NCBI RefSeq assembly: GCF_001514145.1
Contig: NZ_KQ948665.1
Location: 248,001-312,000, forward strand
DNA length: 64,000 bases
Source: Streptomyces canus
Lineage (GTDB): Bacteria > Actinomycetota > Actinomycetes > Streptomycetales > Streptomycetaceae
Direction: 5' to 3'
A program made the position numbers and the translations under genes. The notes beneath the pieces are model-generated. The model ran no database searches. It was not told where the DNA came from and was given only the letters and a program-made list of their open reading frames with translations. How positions within the stretch are numbered: the stretch's first letter is position 1; each line of letters starts with the position of its first letter. Positions 16,734-25,508 of the stretch are shown here, piece by piece.

Positions 16734-18092
16734 TCAGGAGGTCAGGGGCAGGGCCGCCAGCTCGGCCACGACCAGGGTGAGCGGGCCGAAGAGGGCCAGC
16801 AGGGCGCCTGCGCGCAGGGCCGCCGCGCTGCGGAGCATGGTCGCCGGGGCACCCAGGCGGAGCAACGCGGCGGTGGTGTCCGACCTGGCGTGCTTGGCCT
16901 CCACGGCGGCGGTGAGAAGCGTGGCGATCGTGCAGCTCGTCACCAGGAGCAGGCCGAGGGTGGTCAGGGGGCCCACTTCGGGGCCGGTCGGGTCGTACAG
17001 CGTGGCCATGGCGTAGACGCCGGACGTCACCGCGCAGACGATGCCCAGGGGGCGGCCGATGCGGGCGGCTTCCGACATGAGGACCCTTCCGGCGAGGAGA
17101 CGCAGGGCACCGGGGTGGGTGGACTGGAGGAGGCGGCCGCAGAGGTGGGTGAGACCGGGGCCGGCGACCGCCAGACCCACGGCGGTGAGGAGCCAGCCGA
17201 TCAGGACGGAGGGTGTGCCTGCGAGGCCGCCGGGGAGGGGTGCGGCGGGGGCGGTCCCTTGCCGGTTGGCGTAGGCCTCCACCGCCAGGCCCGCGGCGAG
17301 CACGGCGATGCCCCAGGGGAGGCCCTTGGGGGCTTCTCGGGGGGTGGGCAGGGCTTCTCGGCCGAGGTCCTCGGTCTGGCTGACCTCGGCGGGGGGTGCT
17401 GCCGGAGTGCTTTCACCGGCCCGCGCTTGCGGGGTGAGCGCTCGCGCGGGGTCGGGAGCCGCCCCGGCGGCACGACCGCCCGTGGGCCGGTGCGCCCTGA
17501 AACGGCCGTACGAGCCGAAGGTCTCCCTGGCCGCCGTCCTGCCGTACGCGCCGAAACGGCCGTACGACCGCGCCTGCCTCTTCGCCGCCGCCGGCCTGTC
17601 GTCCCGTGGCCGCAGGACGTATCCCACCGTGGCCGACGCGATCGCCGGGACCAGGCCCAGCAGGGTCAGGGCGGCCGGCCACGGGAGCGGGACGTCCGCC
17701 GCCAGGAAGTCCGCCGCCGCTCCGTCGAAGGGCATGCCCGTCAGGTCGCCCCGGAGATGGAGGAAGAAGAGGAGGGCCAGCAGGGAGCCGAGCGTGCAGG
17801 ACAGGGCCGTTGTCGTGGCCGACACGGCCATCAGACGGGCCGGGCCCAGGCCGATGGCCGCGAGGCCGGGGCGGGGGCGGGTGCCCGGGTCGGTGCGGGC
17901 GACCGTCAGGGCCAGGTGGACCGTCGCCGCCAGGGGCGTCAGACACCAGGCCAGGCGCAGCAGGGCGCCGGACGGGTCCCCTGGATGACTGATCGCGTGG
18001 CCGAGTGCGCACAGGAGGAGGAAGCCCGTGCCCGCCGAGGCGAGTGCCACCAGGAGGCGGCGCAGCTGTACGGCGGGACGGGCGCCCCGCAT
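16734..18092 (-). CDS. ABC-associated integral membrane protein
   Basis: 452 residues from the ATG at 18092, whose first base is shared with the stop of the ABC ATPase gene (TGATG). About eight to ten hydrophobic segments are split by a long central basic loop (about residues 150-235) containing the repeated phrase SYGRF (SYGRFGAYG and SYGRFRAHR). The coupling and topology make it the likely membrane partner of the ATPase. It shows no clear FtsX/MacB core that I can place. The transported substrate is unknown. Confidence 0.75.
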   Translation of the reverse strand: MRGARPAVQLRRLLVALASAGTGFLLLCALGHAISHPGDPSGALLRLAWCLTPLAATVHLALTVARTDPGTRPRPGLAAIGLGPARLMAVSATTTALSCTLGSLLALLFFLHLRGDLTGMPFDGAAADFLAADVPLPWPAALTLLGLVPAIASATVGYVLRPRDDRPAAAKRQARSYGRFGAYGRTAARETFGSYGRFRAHRPTGGRAAGAAPDPARALTPQARAGESTPAAPPAEVSQTEDLGREALPTPREAPKGLPWGIAVLAAGLAVEAYANRQGTAPAAPLPGGLAGTPSVLIGWLLTAVGLAVAGPGLTHLCGRLLQSTHPGALRLLAGRVLMSEAARIGRPLGIVCAVTSGVYAMATLYDPTGPEVGPLTTLGLLLVTSCTIATLLTAAVEAKHARSDTTAALLRLGAPATMLRSAAALRAGALLALFGPLTLVVAELAALPLTS

Positions 18093-18832
18093 CAGACGGA
18101 GAGCGAGCACGCGGTACGGCCTTCCGAGTCGGCCATCGGGGGCAGGTGCACGGTGTTCACCCGGCGTCCGTCCAGGAGGGTGACCGTGCGGTCCGCGAGG
18201 GCTGCGGTGTGGGCGTCGTGCGTCGCCAGGACGACGGTGATGCCGTGGGAGCGGGCGGCCGTCGTGAGCGTCCTCAGGACGTGCGCGCGGTCCGCCCGGT
18301 ACAGGGGAGCCGTCGGTTCGTCCGCGAACAGCACGGACGGGGCCGGGGCCAGGGCGCGGGCGATGCAGACGCGCTGGCGTTCGGACTGGGTCAGCTCGTG
18401 CGGGCCGCTGCCGGTCCGGTCGCCGATGTCGAGGCGCTCCAGCCACTCCAGGGCGGCCGTCCTGGCGCGCCTGCGGCCGGTGCCGCGCAGCATGAGGGGG
18501 AGGGCGACGTTCTCCCAGGCGTTGAGCTCCGGAACCAGCGCGGGGGCCGGGTCGATCCAGCCGAAGCGGTCGCGGCGCAGGCGCTCACGGGCCAGCGGGC
18601 CCATCGTGTGCACGGGCACACTGTTGAACCAGACCTCGCCGCGCTGGGCCGGGGTGAGTCCCGAAAGACATCTGAGCAGTGCGGTCTTGCCGCTGCCGCG
18701 CGGGCCGCTCACGGCGAGGATCTCGCCCTCGCGCACGCCGAGGGAGACACCCTGCAGTGCCGGCGAGCCGTCGCGGTGGGTGAAGTGCAGGGAGCGTGCC
18801 CAGAGCACATCGTTGTCCGGCGGGGCCTCCAT
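18092..18832 (-). CDS. ABC transporter ATP-binding protein with degenerate signature motif
   Basis: 246 residues; GAGGTG lies 8 bases before the ATG. Walker A is GPRGSGKTA (about residues 44-52), Walker B is SVLFADEPTAP near 162, and the switch region VVLATHDAHTA is present, as in LolD/MacB-type ATPases. The signature loop reads LTQSERQRV instead of LSGGQ-xx-RV: both glycines are missing, which is unusual and could lower ATPase activity or make the subunit asymmetric. It is followed, with start/stop overlap, by a large membrane protein gene. Confidence 0.88.
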   Translation of the reverse strand: MEAPPDNDVLWARSLHFTHRDGSPALQGVSLGVREGEILAVSGPRGSGKTALLRCLSGLTPAQRGEVWFNSVPVHTMGPLARERLRRDRFGWIDPAPALVPELNAWENVALPLMLRGTGRRRARTAALEWLERLDIGDRTGSGPHELTQSERQRVCIARALAPAPSVLFADEPTAPLYRADRAHVLRTLTTAARSHGITVVLATHDAHTAALADRTVTLLDGRRVNTVHLPPMADSEGRTACSLSV

Positions 18833-18951
18833 GGGCGTACACCTCGTTCTGGTCCGTTGTGCCTTGCAACCCCCCCGAGCGGGGGAACGAAAGCAGGGCC
18901 GATCGGTTACCAGGCACGCTAAGGAGGCGGGGGCGGGACGCCGTACAGCAC

Positions 18952-19000
18952 ACGGCCCGGGGTGCACGCCTGTCACTCGGACGGGTGCACGCCGGGCCGT
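18952..19000 (-). terminator. Terminator after the aminotransferase gene
   Basis: ACGGCCCGG-x-GTGCAC and GTGCACGCCGGGCCGT form a stem of about 16 pairs with one mismatch and a 17-base loop. It lies 24 bases past the aminotransferase stop. Confidence 0.7.
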
Positions 19001-19023
19001 ACGGGCCGCTGGAACGCCGGGGG

Positions 19024-20388
19024 CTAGAGCTTCGTCCAGGCCTCGGTGAGGGTCGCGCGCAGGATCTGCTCGATCTCGTCGAACGTGCCCTGGTCGGAGA
19101 TCAGCGGCGGGGCGAGCTGGACGACCGGGTCGCCGCGGTCGTCGGCACGGCAGTACAGGCCGTTGTCGTACAGGGCCTTGGAGAGGAAGCCGTACAGGAC
19201 GCGCTCGGTCTCCTCGTCGTTGAAGGACTCCTTCGTCGCCTTGTCCTTGACCAGCTCGATGCCGTAGAAGAAGCCGTTGCCGCGGACGTCGCCGACGATC
19301 GGCAGGTCGTGGAGCTTCTCCAGGGTCGAGCGGAACGCGCTCTCGTTGTCGAGGACGTGCTGGTTGAGGTTCTCGCGCTCGAACAGGTCGAGGTTGGCGA
19401 GGCCGACGGCGGCGGAGACCGGGTGGCCGCCGAAGGTGTAGCCGTGCAGGAAGACGTTGTCCTCCTTGTAGAACGGCTCGGCCAGGCGGTCGGAGATGAT
19501 GCAGGCGCCGATCGGGGAGTAGCCCGAGGTCATGCCCTTGGCGCAGGTGATCATGTCCGGGACGTAGTCGAACTTGTCGCAGGCGAACATGGTGCCGAGG
19601 CGGCCGAAGGCGCAGATGACCTCGTCGGAGACGAGGAGTACGTCGTACTGGTCGCAGATCTCGCGGACCCGCTGGAAGTAGCCTGGCGGGGGCGGGAAGC
19701 AGCCGCCCGCGTTCTGCACGGGCTCCAGGAAGACCGCGGCGACCGTGTCCGGGCCCTCGAAGAGGATCTGCTGCTCGATCTGGTCGGCGGCCCAGCGGCC
19801 GAAGGCCTCGGGGTCGTCGCCGAAGAGCGGGGCGCGGTAGATGTTGGTGTTCGGGACCTTGTGGGCGCCCGGGACCAGCGGCTCGAAGGGGGCCTTCAGA
19901 GCCGGCAGGCCGGTGATCGACAGGGCGCCCTGCGGGGTGCCGTGGTAGGCGACCGCACGCGAGATGACCTTGTGCTTCGTGGGCTTGCCGGTGAGCTTGA
20001 AGTACTGCTTGGCGAGCTTCCAGGCGGTCTCGACCGCCTCGCCGCCACCGGTGGTGAAGAAGACCTTGTTCAGGTCGCCGGGCGCGTGCTGCGCGAGGCG
20101 CTCCGCGAGTTCGACGGCCTTCGGGTGGGCGTAGGACCACACCGGGAAGAACGCCAGGTCCTGCGCCTGCTTGAAGGCGGCCTCGGCGAGTTCCGTACGG
20201 CCGTGACCGGCCTGGACCACGAACAGGCCCGCGAGACCGTCGAGGTAGCGCTTGCCCTTGTCGTCGTAGATGTAGGTGCCCTCGCCCCGGACGATGGTCG
20301 GGACCGGGGAGTTCTCGTACGAGGACATGCGGGTGAAGTGCATCCACAGGTGGTCGTACGCGGTGCGGCTGAGGTCCTTGGAGCTCAC
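19024..20388 (-). CDS. Class III aminotransferase, probably putrescine/polyamine aminotransferase
   Basis: 454-residue PLP enzyme from GTG. Visible family landmarks are GTYIYDDKGKRYLDGLAG (about residues 37-54), VFFTTGGGEAVETAWKLAK near 108, the aspartate in VSDEVICAFGRLG near 255 and the PLP-binding lysine in ITCAKGMTSGY near 284. It most resembles the putrescine/beta-alanine:pyruvate group (SpuC-like) rather than GABA aminotransferase. Its operon mate is an Lrp regulator, and a gamma-aminobutyraldehyde dehydrogenase is divergent, so the likely reaction is putrescine to 4-aminobutanal. I recall the matching S. coelicolor gene as polyamine-catabolic. Confidence 0.88.
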   Translation of the reverse strand: MSSKDLSRTAYDHLWMHFTRMSSYENSPVPTIVRGEGTYIYDDKGKRYLDGLAGLFVVQAGHGRTELAEAAFKQAQDLAFFPVWSYAHPKAVELAERLAQHAPGDLNKVFFTTGGGEAVETAWKLAKQYFKLTGKPTKHKVISRAVAYHGTPQGALSITGLPALKAPFEPLVPGAHKVPNTNIYRAPLFGDDPEAFGRWAADQIEQQILFEGPDTVAAVFLEPVQNAGGCFPPPPGYFQRVREICDQYDVLLVSDEVICAFGRLGTMFACDKFDYVPDMITCAKGMTSGYSPIGACIISDRLAEPFYKEDNVFLHGYTFGGHPVSAAVGLANLDLFERENLNQHVLDNESAFRSTLEKLHDLPIVGDVRGNGFFYGIELVKDKATKESFNDEETERVLYGFLSKALYDNGLYCRADDRGDPVVQLAPPLISDQGTFDEIEQILRATLTEAWTKL

Positions 20389-20416
20389 GGTTATCGGGTC
20401 CTCACGGTTATCGGGT
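20384..20416. repeat. Two tandem copies of a 16-base sequence at the regulator-aminotransferase junction
   Basis: CTCACGGTTATCGGGT occurs at 20384-20399 and again at 20401-20416, one base apart. On the coding (minus) strand each copy contains CCGTGAG. The downstream copy supplies the aminotransferase GTG start, and the upstream copy supplies the regulator stop TAA plus a GAGG that may be the ribosome binding site. Confidence 0.85.
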
Positions 20417-20938
20417 TCCCCACATGTAGGTCTGCTTCTTGAGCTTCAGATAGACGAAGCTCTCGGTGGAGCGCACTCCGGGGACGGCCCGGATGCGACG
20501 GTTGATGACCTCCAGGAGGTGGTCGTCGTCCTCGCAGACGATCTCCACGATCAGGTCGAAGGAGCCGGCGGTCATCACCACGTACTCGCATTCGGACATG
20601 GCGCTCAGCGCGTCGGCCACGGACTCCACGTCGCCCTCGACATGAATGCCGACCATCGCCTGGCGCCTGAAGCCCACGGTGAGCGGGTCCGTGACGGCGA
20701 CGATCTGCATCACGCCCTGGTCGAGCAGCTTCTGGACGCGCTGGCGCACGGCCGCCTCCGACAGGCCGACGGCCTTGCCGATCGCGGCGTACGGACGGCG
20801 GCCGTCCTCCTGGAGCTGCTCGATGATGGCGAGGGAGACGGCGTCCAGGTGCGGGCCGGCGCCGTTCCTGGACTCGCTCCTGGACTCGCGGGAGTCCTTG
20901 GGGTCTGCGCTTCGACTGGCCACGACGTCACTGTGCAC
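20408..20938 (-). CDS. Lrp/AsnC family transcriptional regulator
   Basis: 176 residues. A hydrophilic start of about 30 residues leads into the winged helix-turn-helix (LDAVSLAIIEQLQEDGRR, then IGKAVGLSEAAVRQRVQKLL, to about residue 80). The RAM/effector domain follows, with GIHVEGDVESVADAL and CEYVVMTAGSFDLIVEI. Lrp proteins sense amino acids as oligomers. The stop is 19 bases from the aminotransferase start, so the two are one operon, and the aldehyde dehydrogenase gene is divergent from it. This makes it the likely local regulator of putrescine or amino-acid breakdown. Confidence 0.92.
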   Translation of the reverse strand: MHSDVVASRSADPKDSRESRSESRNGAGPHLDAVSLAIIEQLQEDGRRPYAAIGKAVGLSEAAVRQRVQKLLDQGVMQIVAVTDPLTVGFRRQAMVGIHVEGDVESVADALSAMSECEYVVMTAGSFDLIVEIVCEDDDHLLEVINRRIRAVPGVRSTESFVYLKLKKQTYMWGTR

Positions 20939-21033
20939 GAGGTCTCGTCACTTCCGCAAGGTCGGGGCGATGAAATTCGTCGTTTACGTGACGGAGACCT
21001 GCGGATTTCGCAGCGTTGGCGCGATCAGGGGTG

Positions 21034-21061
21034 TTGAAAACGTGGGCCTGGCGATTAGGGT
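21034..21061 (+). promoter_or_regulatory. Promoter of the aldehyde dehydrogenase gene
   Basis: TTGAAA at 21034-21039, a 16-base spacer, and TAGGGT at 21056-21061. It lies about 45 bases before the GTG. An inverted repeat CTGCG/CGCAG just upstream (about 20999-21013) could be part of an Lrp site. Confidence 0.6.
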
Positions 21062-21106
21062 GGGTGTCTCAGTGAGTGGACAGTTTCAACCCCCAGGAGG
21101 CCGGCA

Positions 21107-22546
21107 GTGAGCACCGAGCTGCGTCGTCTGCGCAACTACATCGAGGGTGAGTTCCGGGACGCCGCCGACGGGCGCACCACCGAGGTGGTCAACCCCGTGA
21201 CCGGTGAGGCGTACGCGACCGCGCCGCTGTCCGGGCAGGCGGACGTGGACGCGGCCATGGCCGCCGCTGCCGCCGCCTTCCCGGGCTGGCGCGACGTCAC
21301 CCCCGCCGAGCGGCAGAAGGCCCTCCTGAAGATCGCGGACGCGTTCGAGGAGCGGGCCGAGGAGCTCATCGCGGCCGAGGTGGAGAACACCGGCAAGCCG
21401 ATCGGGCTCACGCGGTCCGAGGAGATCCCGCCGATGGTCGACCAGATCCGCTTCTTCGCCGGCGCGGCGCGGATGCTGGAGGGGCGGTCGGCCGGTGAGT
21501 ACATGGAAGGTCTGACCTCCATCGTGCGGCGCGAGCCGGTCGGGGTCTGCGCGCAGGTGGCGCCGTGGAACTACCCGATGATGATGGCCGTGTGGAAGTT
21601 CGCGCCGGCGATCGCGGCGGGCAACACCGTGGTGCTGAAGCCGTCGGACACGACGCCCGCGTCGACCGTGCTGATCGCGGAGATCATCGGGTCGATCCTG
21701 CCGAAGGGTGTCTTCAACGTCATCACCGGTGACCGGGACACCGGGCGCCTGATGGTCGAGCACCCGACACCGGCGATGGCGTCCATCACGGGATCGGTGC
21801 GGGCGGGCATGTCCGTCGCCGAGTCCGCGTCCAAGGACCTGAAGCGGGTGCATCTGGAGCTGGGCGGCAAGGCCCCGGTCGTCGTCTTCGAGGACACGGA
21901 CATCCCGAAGGCCGTCGAGGACATCTCGGTGGCGGGCTTCTTCAACGCCGGGCAGGACTGTACGGCGGCCACGCGCGTGCTGGTGCAGTCCTCGATCCAC
22001 GACGAGTTCGTCGCGGCGCTGGCGAAGGCCGCCGCCGACACGAAGACCGGGCAGCCGGACGACGAGGACGTGCTGTACGGCCCGCTCAACAACCCGAACC
22101 AGCTCAAGCAGGTCTCCGGGTTCATCGAGCGGCTGCCCGCGCACGCCAAGGTCGAGGCCGGCGGCCACCAGGTCGGCGAGAAGGGGTACTTCTACGCGCC
22201 GACCGTCGTGTCCGGGCTGAAGCAGGACGACGAGATCATCCAGAAGGAGGTCTTCGGGCCGGTCATCACGGTCCAGTCCTTCACGGACGAGGAGCAGGCC
22301 GTGTCGTGGGCCAACGGGGTCGAGTACGCACTCGCCTCCTCGGTGTGGACCAAGGACCACGGCCGCGCGATGCGGATGTCCAAGAAGCTGGACTTCGGGT
22401 GTGTGTGGATCAACACGCACATTCCGCTGGTCGCCGAGATGCCCCATGGCGGCTTCAAGAAGTCCGGCTACGGCAAGGACCTCTCGGGCTACGGCTTCGA
22501 CGACTACACGCGGATCAAGCACGTCATGACGTCGCTGGACGCGTAG
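21107..22546 (+). CDS. Gamma-aminobutyraldehyde dehydrogenase (PatD/Prr-like)
   Basis: 479 residues from GTG behind a perfect AGGAGG. It has the NAD-dependent aldehyde dehydrogenase layout: APWNYPMMMAVWKFAPAIAA near residue 150, the general-base glutamate in HLELGGKAPVV near 249, and the nucleophilic cysteine in NAGQDCTAATRV near 284. The GGFKKSGYGKDLS C-terminal motif fits aminobutyraldehyde or betaine aldehyde dehydrogenases. It would oxidise 4-aminobutanal made by the divergent aminotransferase to GABA. A second paralogue lies at 34.5 kb. Family certain, substrate inferred from context. Confidence 0.9.
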   Translation: MSTELRRLRNYIEGEFRDAADGRTTEVVNPVTGEAYATAPLSGQADVDAAMAAAAAAFPGWRDVTPAERQKALLKIADAFEERAEELIAAEVENTGKPIGLTRSEEIPPMVDQIRFFAGAARMLEGRSAGEYMEGLTSIVRREPVGVCAQVAPWNYPMMMAVWKFAPAIAAGNTVVLKPSDTTPASTVLIAEIIGSILPKGVFNVITGDRDTGRLMVEHPTPAMASITGSVRAGMSVAESASKDLKRVHLELGGKAPVVVFEDTDIPKAVEDISVAGFFNAGQDCTAATRVLVQSSIHDEFVAALAKAAADTKTGQPDDEDVLYGPLNNPNQLKQVSGFIERLPAHAKVEAGGHQVGEKGYFYAPTVVSGLKQDDEIIQKEVFGPVITVQSFTDEEQAVSWANGVEYALASSVWTKDHGRAMRMSKKLDFGCVWINTHIPLVAEMPHGGFKKSGYGKDLSGYGFDDYTRIKHVMTSLDA

Positions 22547-22600
22547 TTCCTCCGGCCGCGGTGGTGCGGGGGCATCCGCTCGCCGGATGTCGGCCCACGG

Positions 22601-22626
22601 GCCCGGGGCGGCATGCCGCCCCGGGC
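22601..22626. terminator. Perfect palindromic terminator between convergent genes
   Basis: GCCCGGGGCGGCA and its exact complement TGCCGCCCCGGGC form a 26-base perfect palindrome. Its last base is the final base of the response-regulator stop codon, and it lies 54 bases after the dehydrogenase stop. Confidence 0.8.
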
Positions 22627-23294
22627 TACGGCTTGGCTCTGACCAGCCCGGTGTCGTACGCCGTGATCACGGCCTGGATGCGGTCGCGGGCCCCGATCTT
22701 GGCGAGGACCCGGCCGACGTGCTTCTTCACCGTGGACTCGGTGAGTACGAGCCGCTCGGCGATCTCCGCGTTCGTCCAGCCCTGCCCGATGGCGACGAGG
22801 ACCTCGCGCTCGCGGTCGCTGAGGGTCCGGAGCCGGGGGTCGTCCGGGGCGGCGGCGTCGGTCGGGGCGAGGACCTGGTGGGCGTAGGCGTCCAGGAGCC
22901 GGCGGGTCAGACGGGGGGCCACGACCGCGTCGCCGGTGGCGACCGCGTGGATGCCGGCGACGAGTTCCTCCGGGCGGGCGTCCTTGAGCAGGAAGCCGCT
23001 CGCTCCTGCCCGCAGGCCTTCGTAGGCGTACTCGTCCAGGTCGAAGGTGGTGACGATCAGGACGCGGGTCCGGCCGCCGGCGGCGGTGATACGGCGGGTG
23101 GCCTCGATGCCGTCCATGCCGGGCATGCGGATGTCCATGAGGACGACGTCGGGGCGGAGTTCGGCGGCCTTGCGGACGGCCTCGGCGCCGTGCTCGGCCT
23201 CGCCGACCGGGTCCAGGCCCGGGGTGCCCTCCAGGAGCATGCGGACGCCCATGCGCTGCAGGGGCTGGTCGTCGGCGATGAGGACGGTGGTCAT
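22626..23294 (-). CDS. NarL/LuxR-type response regulator
   Basis: 222 residues. The receiver domain (about 1-120) has the acidic pair IADDQ, the phospho-acceptor aspartate in VVLMDIRMPGMDG (about residue 55) and a Thr/Lys switch (VTTFD, LLKD). The C-terminal LuxR helix-turn-helix is LSDREREVLVAIGQGWTNAE through STVKKHVGRVL (about 150-205). It overlaps the histidine kinase gene by 4 bases and closes a four-gene operon of ABC ATPase, permease, kinase and regulator. Confidence 0.95.
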   Translation of the reverse strand: MTTVLIADDQPLQRMGVRMLLEGTPGLDPVGEAEHGAEAVRKAAELRPDVVLMDIRMPGMDGIEATRRITAAGGRTRVLIVTTFDLDEYAYEGLRAGASGFLLKDARPEELVAGIHAVATGDAVVAPRLTRRLLDAYAHQVLAPTDAAAPDDPRLRTLSDREREVLVAIGQGWTNAEIAERLVLTESTVKKHVGRVLAKIGARDRIQAVITAYDTGLVRAKP

Positions 23295-24655
23295 GGCAGG
23301 GGATCTCCCGGTGGTACGTCGAGCACGACGTCCACGAGCCAGCCGTGGCCGGTGTCGCGTGGGCCGATGATGACGGTGCCGCCGTACATGGCGGCCCGCT
23401 GGCGGATGCCGACGAGACCGTGGCCGGGGCCGTCGCCGCGGGTCTGCGGCTTCGCCGGCACGGGTGCGCCCGGCGGTGTGCCGGTGTCGGCGACCTTGAC
23501 GCGTACCTCTCCCGCCCCGGCAGTGAGGGTGACCTCGGCGGACGTGCCGGGCCCCGCGTGCTTGAGGGAGTTGGTCAGTGACTCCTGGACGATGCGGTAC
23601 ACGGTCAGCTGTACGCCGCTGCTCAGGGCCTCGAGGTCGCCCAAGATCCGGTAGGTGACCGGCAGGCCTGCTGCCCGCACCCGCGCGAGAAGGGGGTCCA
23701 GGTCCCCGATGCCGGGCTGCGGGGCGAGTGGTCGTGCGTCTTCGTCAGGTCCCCGCTCCTCGCGCAGGACGCCCAGCACGCGGCGCAGTTCACTCATGGC
23801 CTGGCGGCCGGTGTCGCCGAGGATGCGCAGGGCGTCGGCGGACCGCTCGTTCCGGTTGGCGGCGAGGGTCGCGGCGCCGTCCGCGACGCTGACCATGACG
23901 GAGAGGTTGTGGCCGACGATGTCGTGCATCTCGCGGGCGACCCGGGAGCGCTCGGCGGCGGCGGTGAGCCTGACACGTTGCTCGTGCTCGATCTCCAGGC
24001 GCCGGGCGCGGTCCTCCAGCGCCGCAAGATACATCTGCCGGATGCGCAGGGTCAGGCCGGTGGCGACGGCCGCCGTCGCCGTGCCCAGCAGGAAGAAGAG
24101 GCTGAGCAGCGGATGCTCCATCGGTACCAGGAAGGAGACCGCCAGCACCGCCTCGACCACGGTCAGCGCGGCGGCCCAGCCCAGCAGCCGCAGTGACGCG
24201 GTCCGGGCCACGGTGTACAGGGCGATGAGCGCGGCGAAGCCGGTCGGCAGCCAGACCCCCACCGACCACTGGACGAGGGACGCCGACATGATCACGAAGT
24301 ACGCGACGGCAGGGGCCCTGCGGCGCCACCACAGCGGAACGACGAATGCGGCGACGCAGGCGACCAGGACACCGGACGGCACGTCACGGATTTCGGTCTC
24401 CCCGAAGGGGGAGGTGCCTGTGCCCCGGAGCAGGACCGGCAGGCTCAACAGGGTGACGGCCAGCACCGTCGCGGTGTCGAGCAGCCACGGATGCCGACGG
24501 TCCAGCCGCTGGAGGCGGCCCCGGTCGCGCAGCATCCGGCCCAGGAGCGGGTGCGCCCACGCCGCGTCGTATCCGGGGGACGGCGGGGCCACCGCCCCCG
24601 GGTCCGGGTCCGGGTCCGCGGCGGCTGCGGCACGGTGCGCGGTCATGGACACCAT
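23291..24655 (-). CDS. Sensor histidine kinase (HisKA_3 type)
   Basis: 454 residues with an N-terminal membrane domain of about five to six helices and no large external loop, which suggests sensing in or near the membrane. The dimerisation/phosphorylation motif is REMHDIVGHNLSVMVS (about residue 243). The C-terminal ATPase domain has VYRIVQESLTNSLKHAGPG and GHGLVGIRQRAAMYGG. An alternative ATG at 24646 has a more normal spacing from GGAG. It partners the following NarL-type regulator. Its position after an ABC pair suggests it responds to, or controls, that transporter. Confidence 0.93.
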   Translation of the reverse strand: MVSMTAHRAAAAADPDPDPGAVAPPSPGYDAAWAHPLLGRMLRDRGRLQRLDRRHPWLLDTATVLAVTLLSLPVLLRGTGTSPFGETEIRDVPSGVLVACVAAFVVPLWWRRRAPAVAYFVIMSASLVQWSVGVWLPTGFAALIALYTVARTASLRLLGWAAALTVVEAVLAVSFLVPMEHPLLSLFFLLGTATAAVATGLTLRIRQMYLAALEDRARRLEIEHEQRVRLTAAAERSRVAREMHDIVGHNLSVMVSVADGAATLAANRNERSADALRILGDTGRQAMSELRRVLGVLREERGPDEDARPLAPQPGIGDLDPLLARVRAAGLPVTYRILGDLEALSSGVQLTVYRIVQESLTNSLKHAGPGTSAEVTLTAGAGEVRVKVADTGTPPGAPVPAKPQTRGDGPGHGLVGIRQRAAMYGGTVIIGPRDTGHGWLVDVVLDVPPGDPLP

Positions 24656-24671
24656 TGTCTCCGTGCCCAGG

Positions 24672-25508
24672 TCAGGCGTCGGACTTCACGAGCCGGAAGG
24701 CCGCCCCGGCCAGGGTCAGGGCCACCCATCCGGCGAACACCGCGAGGCCCGCGCCGGGGGAGAGGGCGTCGGAGGACTGGTGCAGGGCGTAGACGGCCGA
24801 CCCCGCGTTGCCGGGAAAGTAGGGATTGATGCTGTCGTACAGCGAGTCGGGCAGCAGCGTGGCCAGGCCGGGCAGGATGAGCAGGATGCCGACCAGGGCC
24901 GCGATGGCTCCGGCGGAGGAGCGGATCAGCACGCCCAGGGCCACGCCGAACACGGCGACCAGACCGAGGTAGACCCCGGCGCCGGCCAGGCTGCGCAGGA
25001 CGCCGTCGTCGCCCAGGGACAAGGCGATCTTCTCGCCGTCCAGGCCCGGGGTGCCCAGCAGGAACGCGGCCAGGGCACCGACGGTGCTGAGGACCAGGGC
25101 GACCGGACCGATCACGGCGGCCTTCGACCACAGGACCGGCAGTCGACGTGGTACGGCGGTGAGCGTCGAGCGGATCATGCCGGTGCTGTACTCGCCGGCC
25201 GACAGCAGTACGCCGAGCACACCGACGGCCAGCGAGGCGAACGTGACACCCGTGAGGGCCAGGCTCACCGCGGTGCTGTCACCGCCGCTTCCCGGGCCGC
25301 CCGGCCCGCCGGTCGCGGTGGCGTCGGGACTGTAGGTATAGGAGGCGATCGTCCCGAACAGGACCAGCAGGAACACGGCGACACCCAGGGTGATCCAACT
25401 GGAGCGCAGCGACCAGAACTTGGCCCACTCCGAGCGCAGCACCCGGACACCGGTGACCTTGTACTGCGTCGTGCGGGCAGGCGCGGGGGCGAGGCTGGTG
25501 ACGGTCAT
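24672..25508 (-). CDS. ABC-2 type transporter permease
   Basis: 278 residues with six hydrophobic segments: EWAKFWSLRSSWITLG leads into helix 1, a Gly/Asp-rich external loop of about 20 residues follows, and five further helices come after it. This is the layout of ABC-2 export permeases. The start overlaps the ATPase stop by one base (TGATG). The histidine kinase gene follows 16 bases downstream. The substrate is unknown; such pairs with adjacent two-component systems often relate to drug or peptide export. Confidence 0.88.
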   Translation of the reverse strand: MTVTSLAPAPARTTQYKVTGVRVLRSEWAKFWSLRSSWITLGVAVFLLVLFGTIASYTYSPDATATGGPGGPGSGGDSTAVSLALTGVTFASLAVGVLGVLLSAGEYSTGMIRSTLTAVPRRLPVLWSKAAVIGPVALVLSTVGALAAFLLGTPGLDGEKIALSLGDDGVLRSLAGAGVYLGLVAVFGVALGVLIRSSAGAIAALVGILLILPGLATLLPDSLYDSINPYFPGNAGSAVYALHQSSDALSPGAGLAVFAGWVALTLAGAAFRLVKSDA

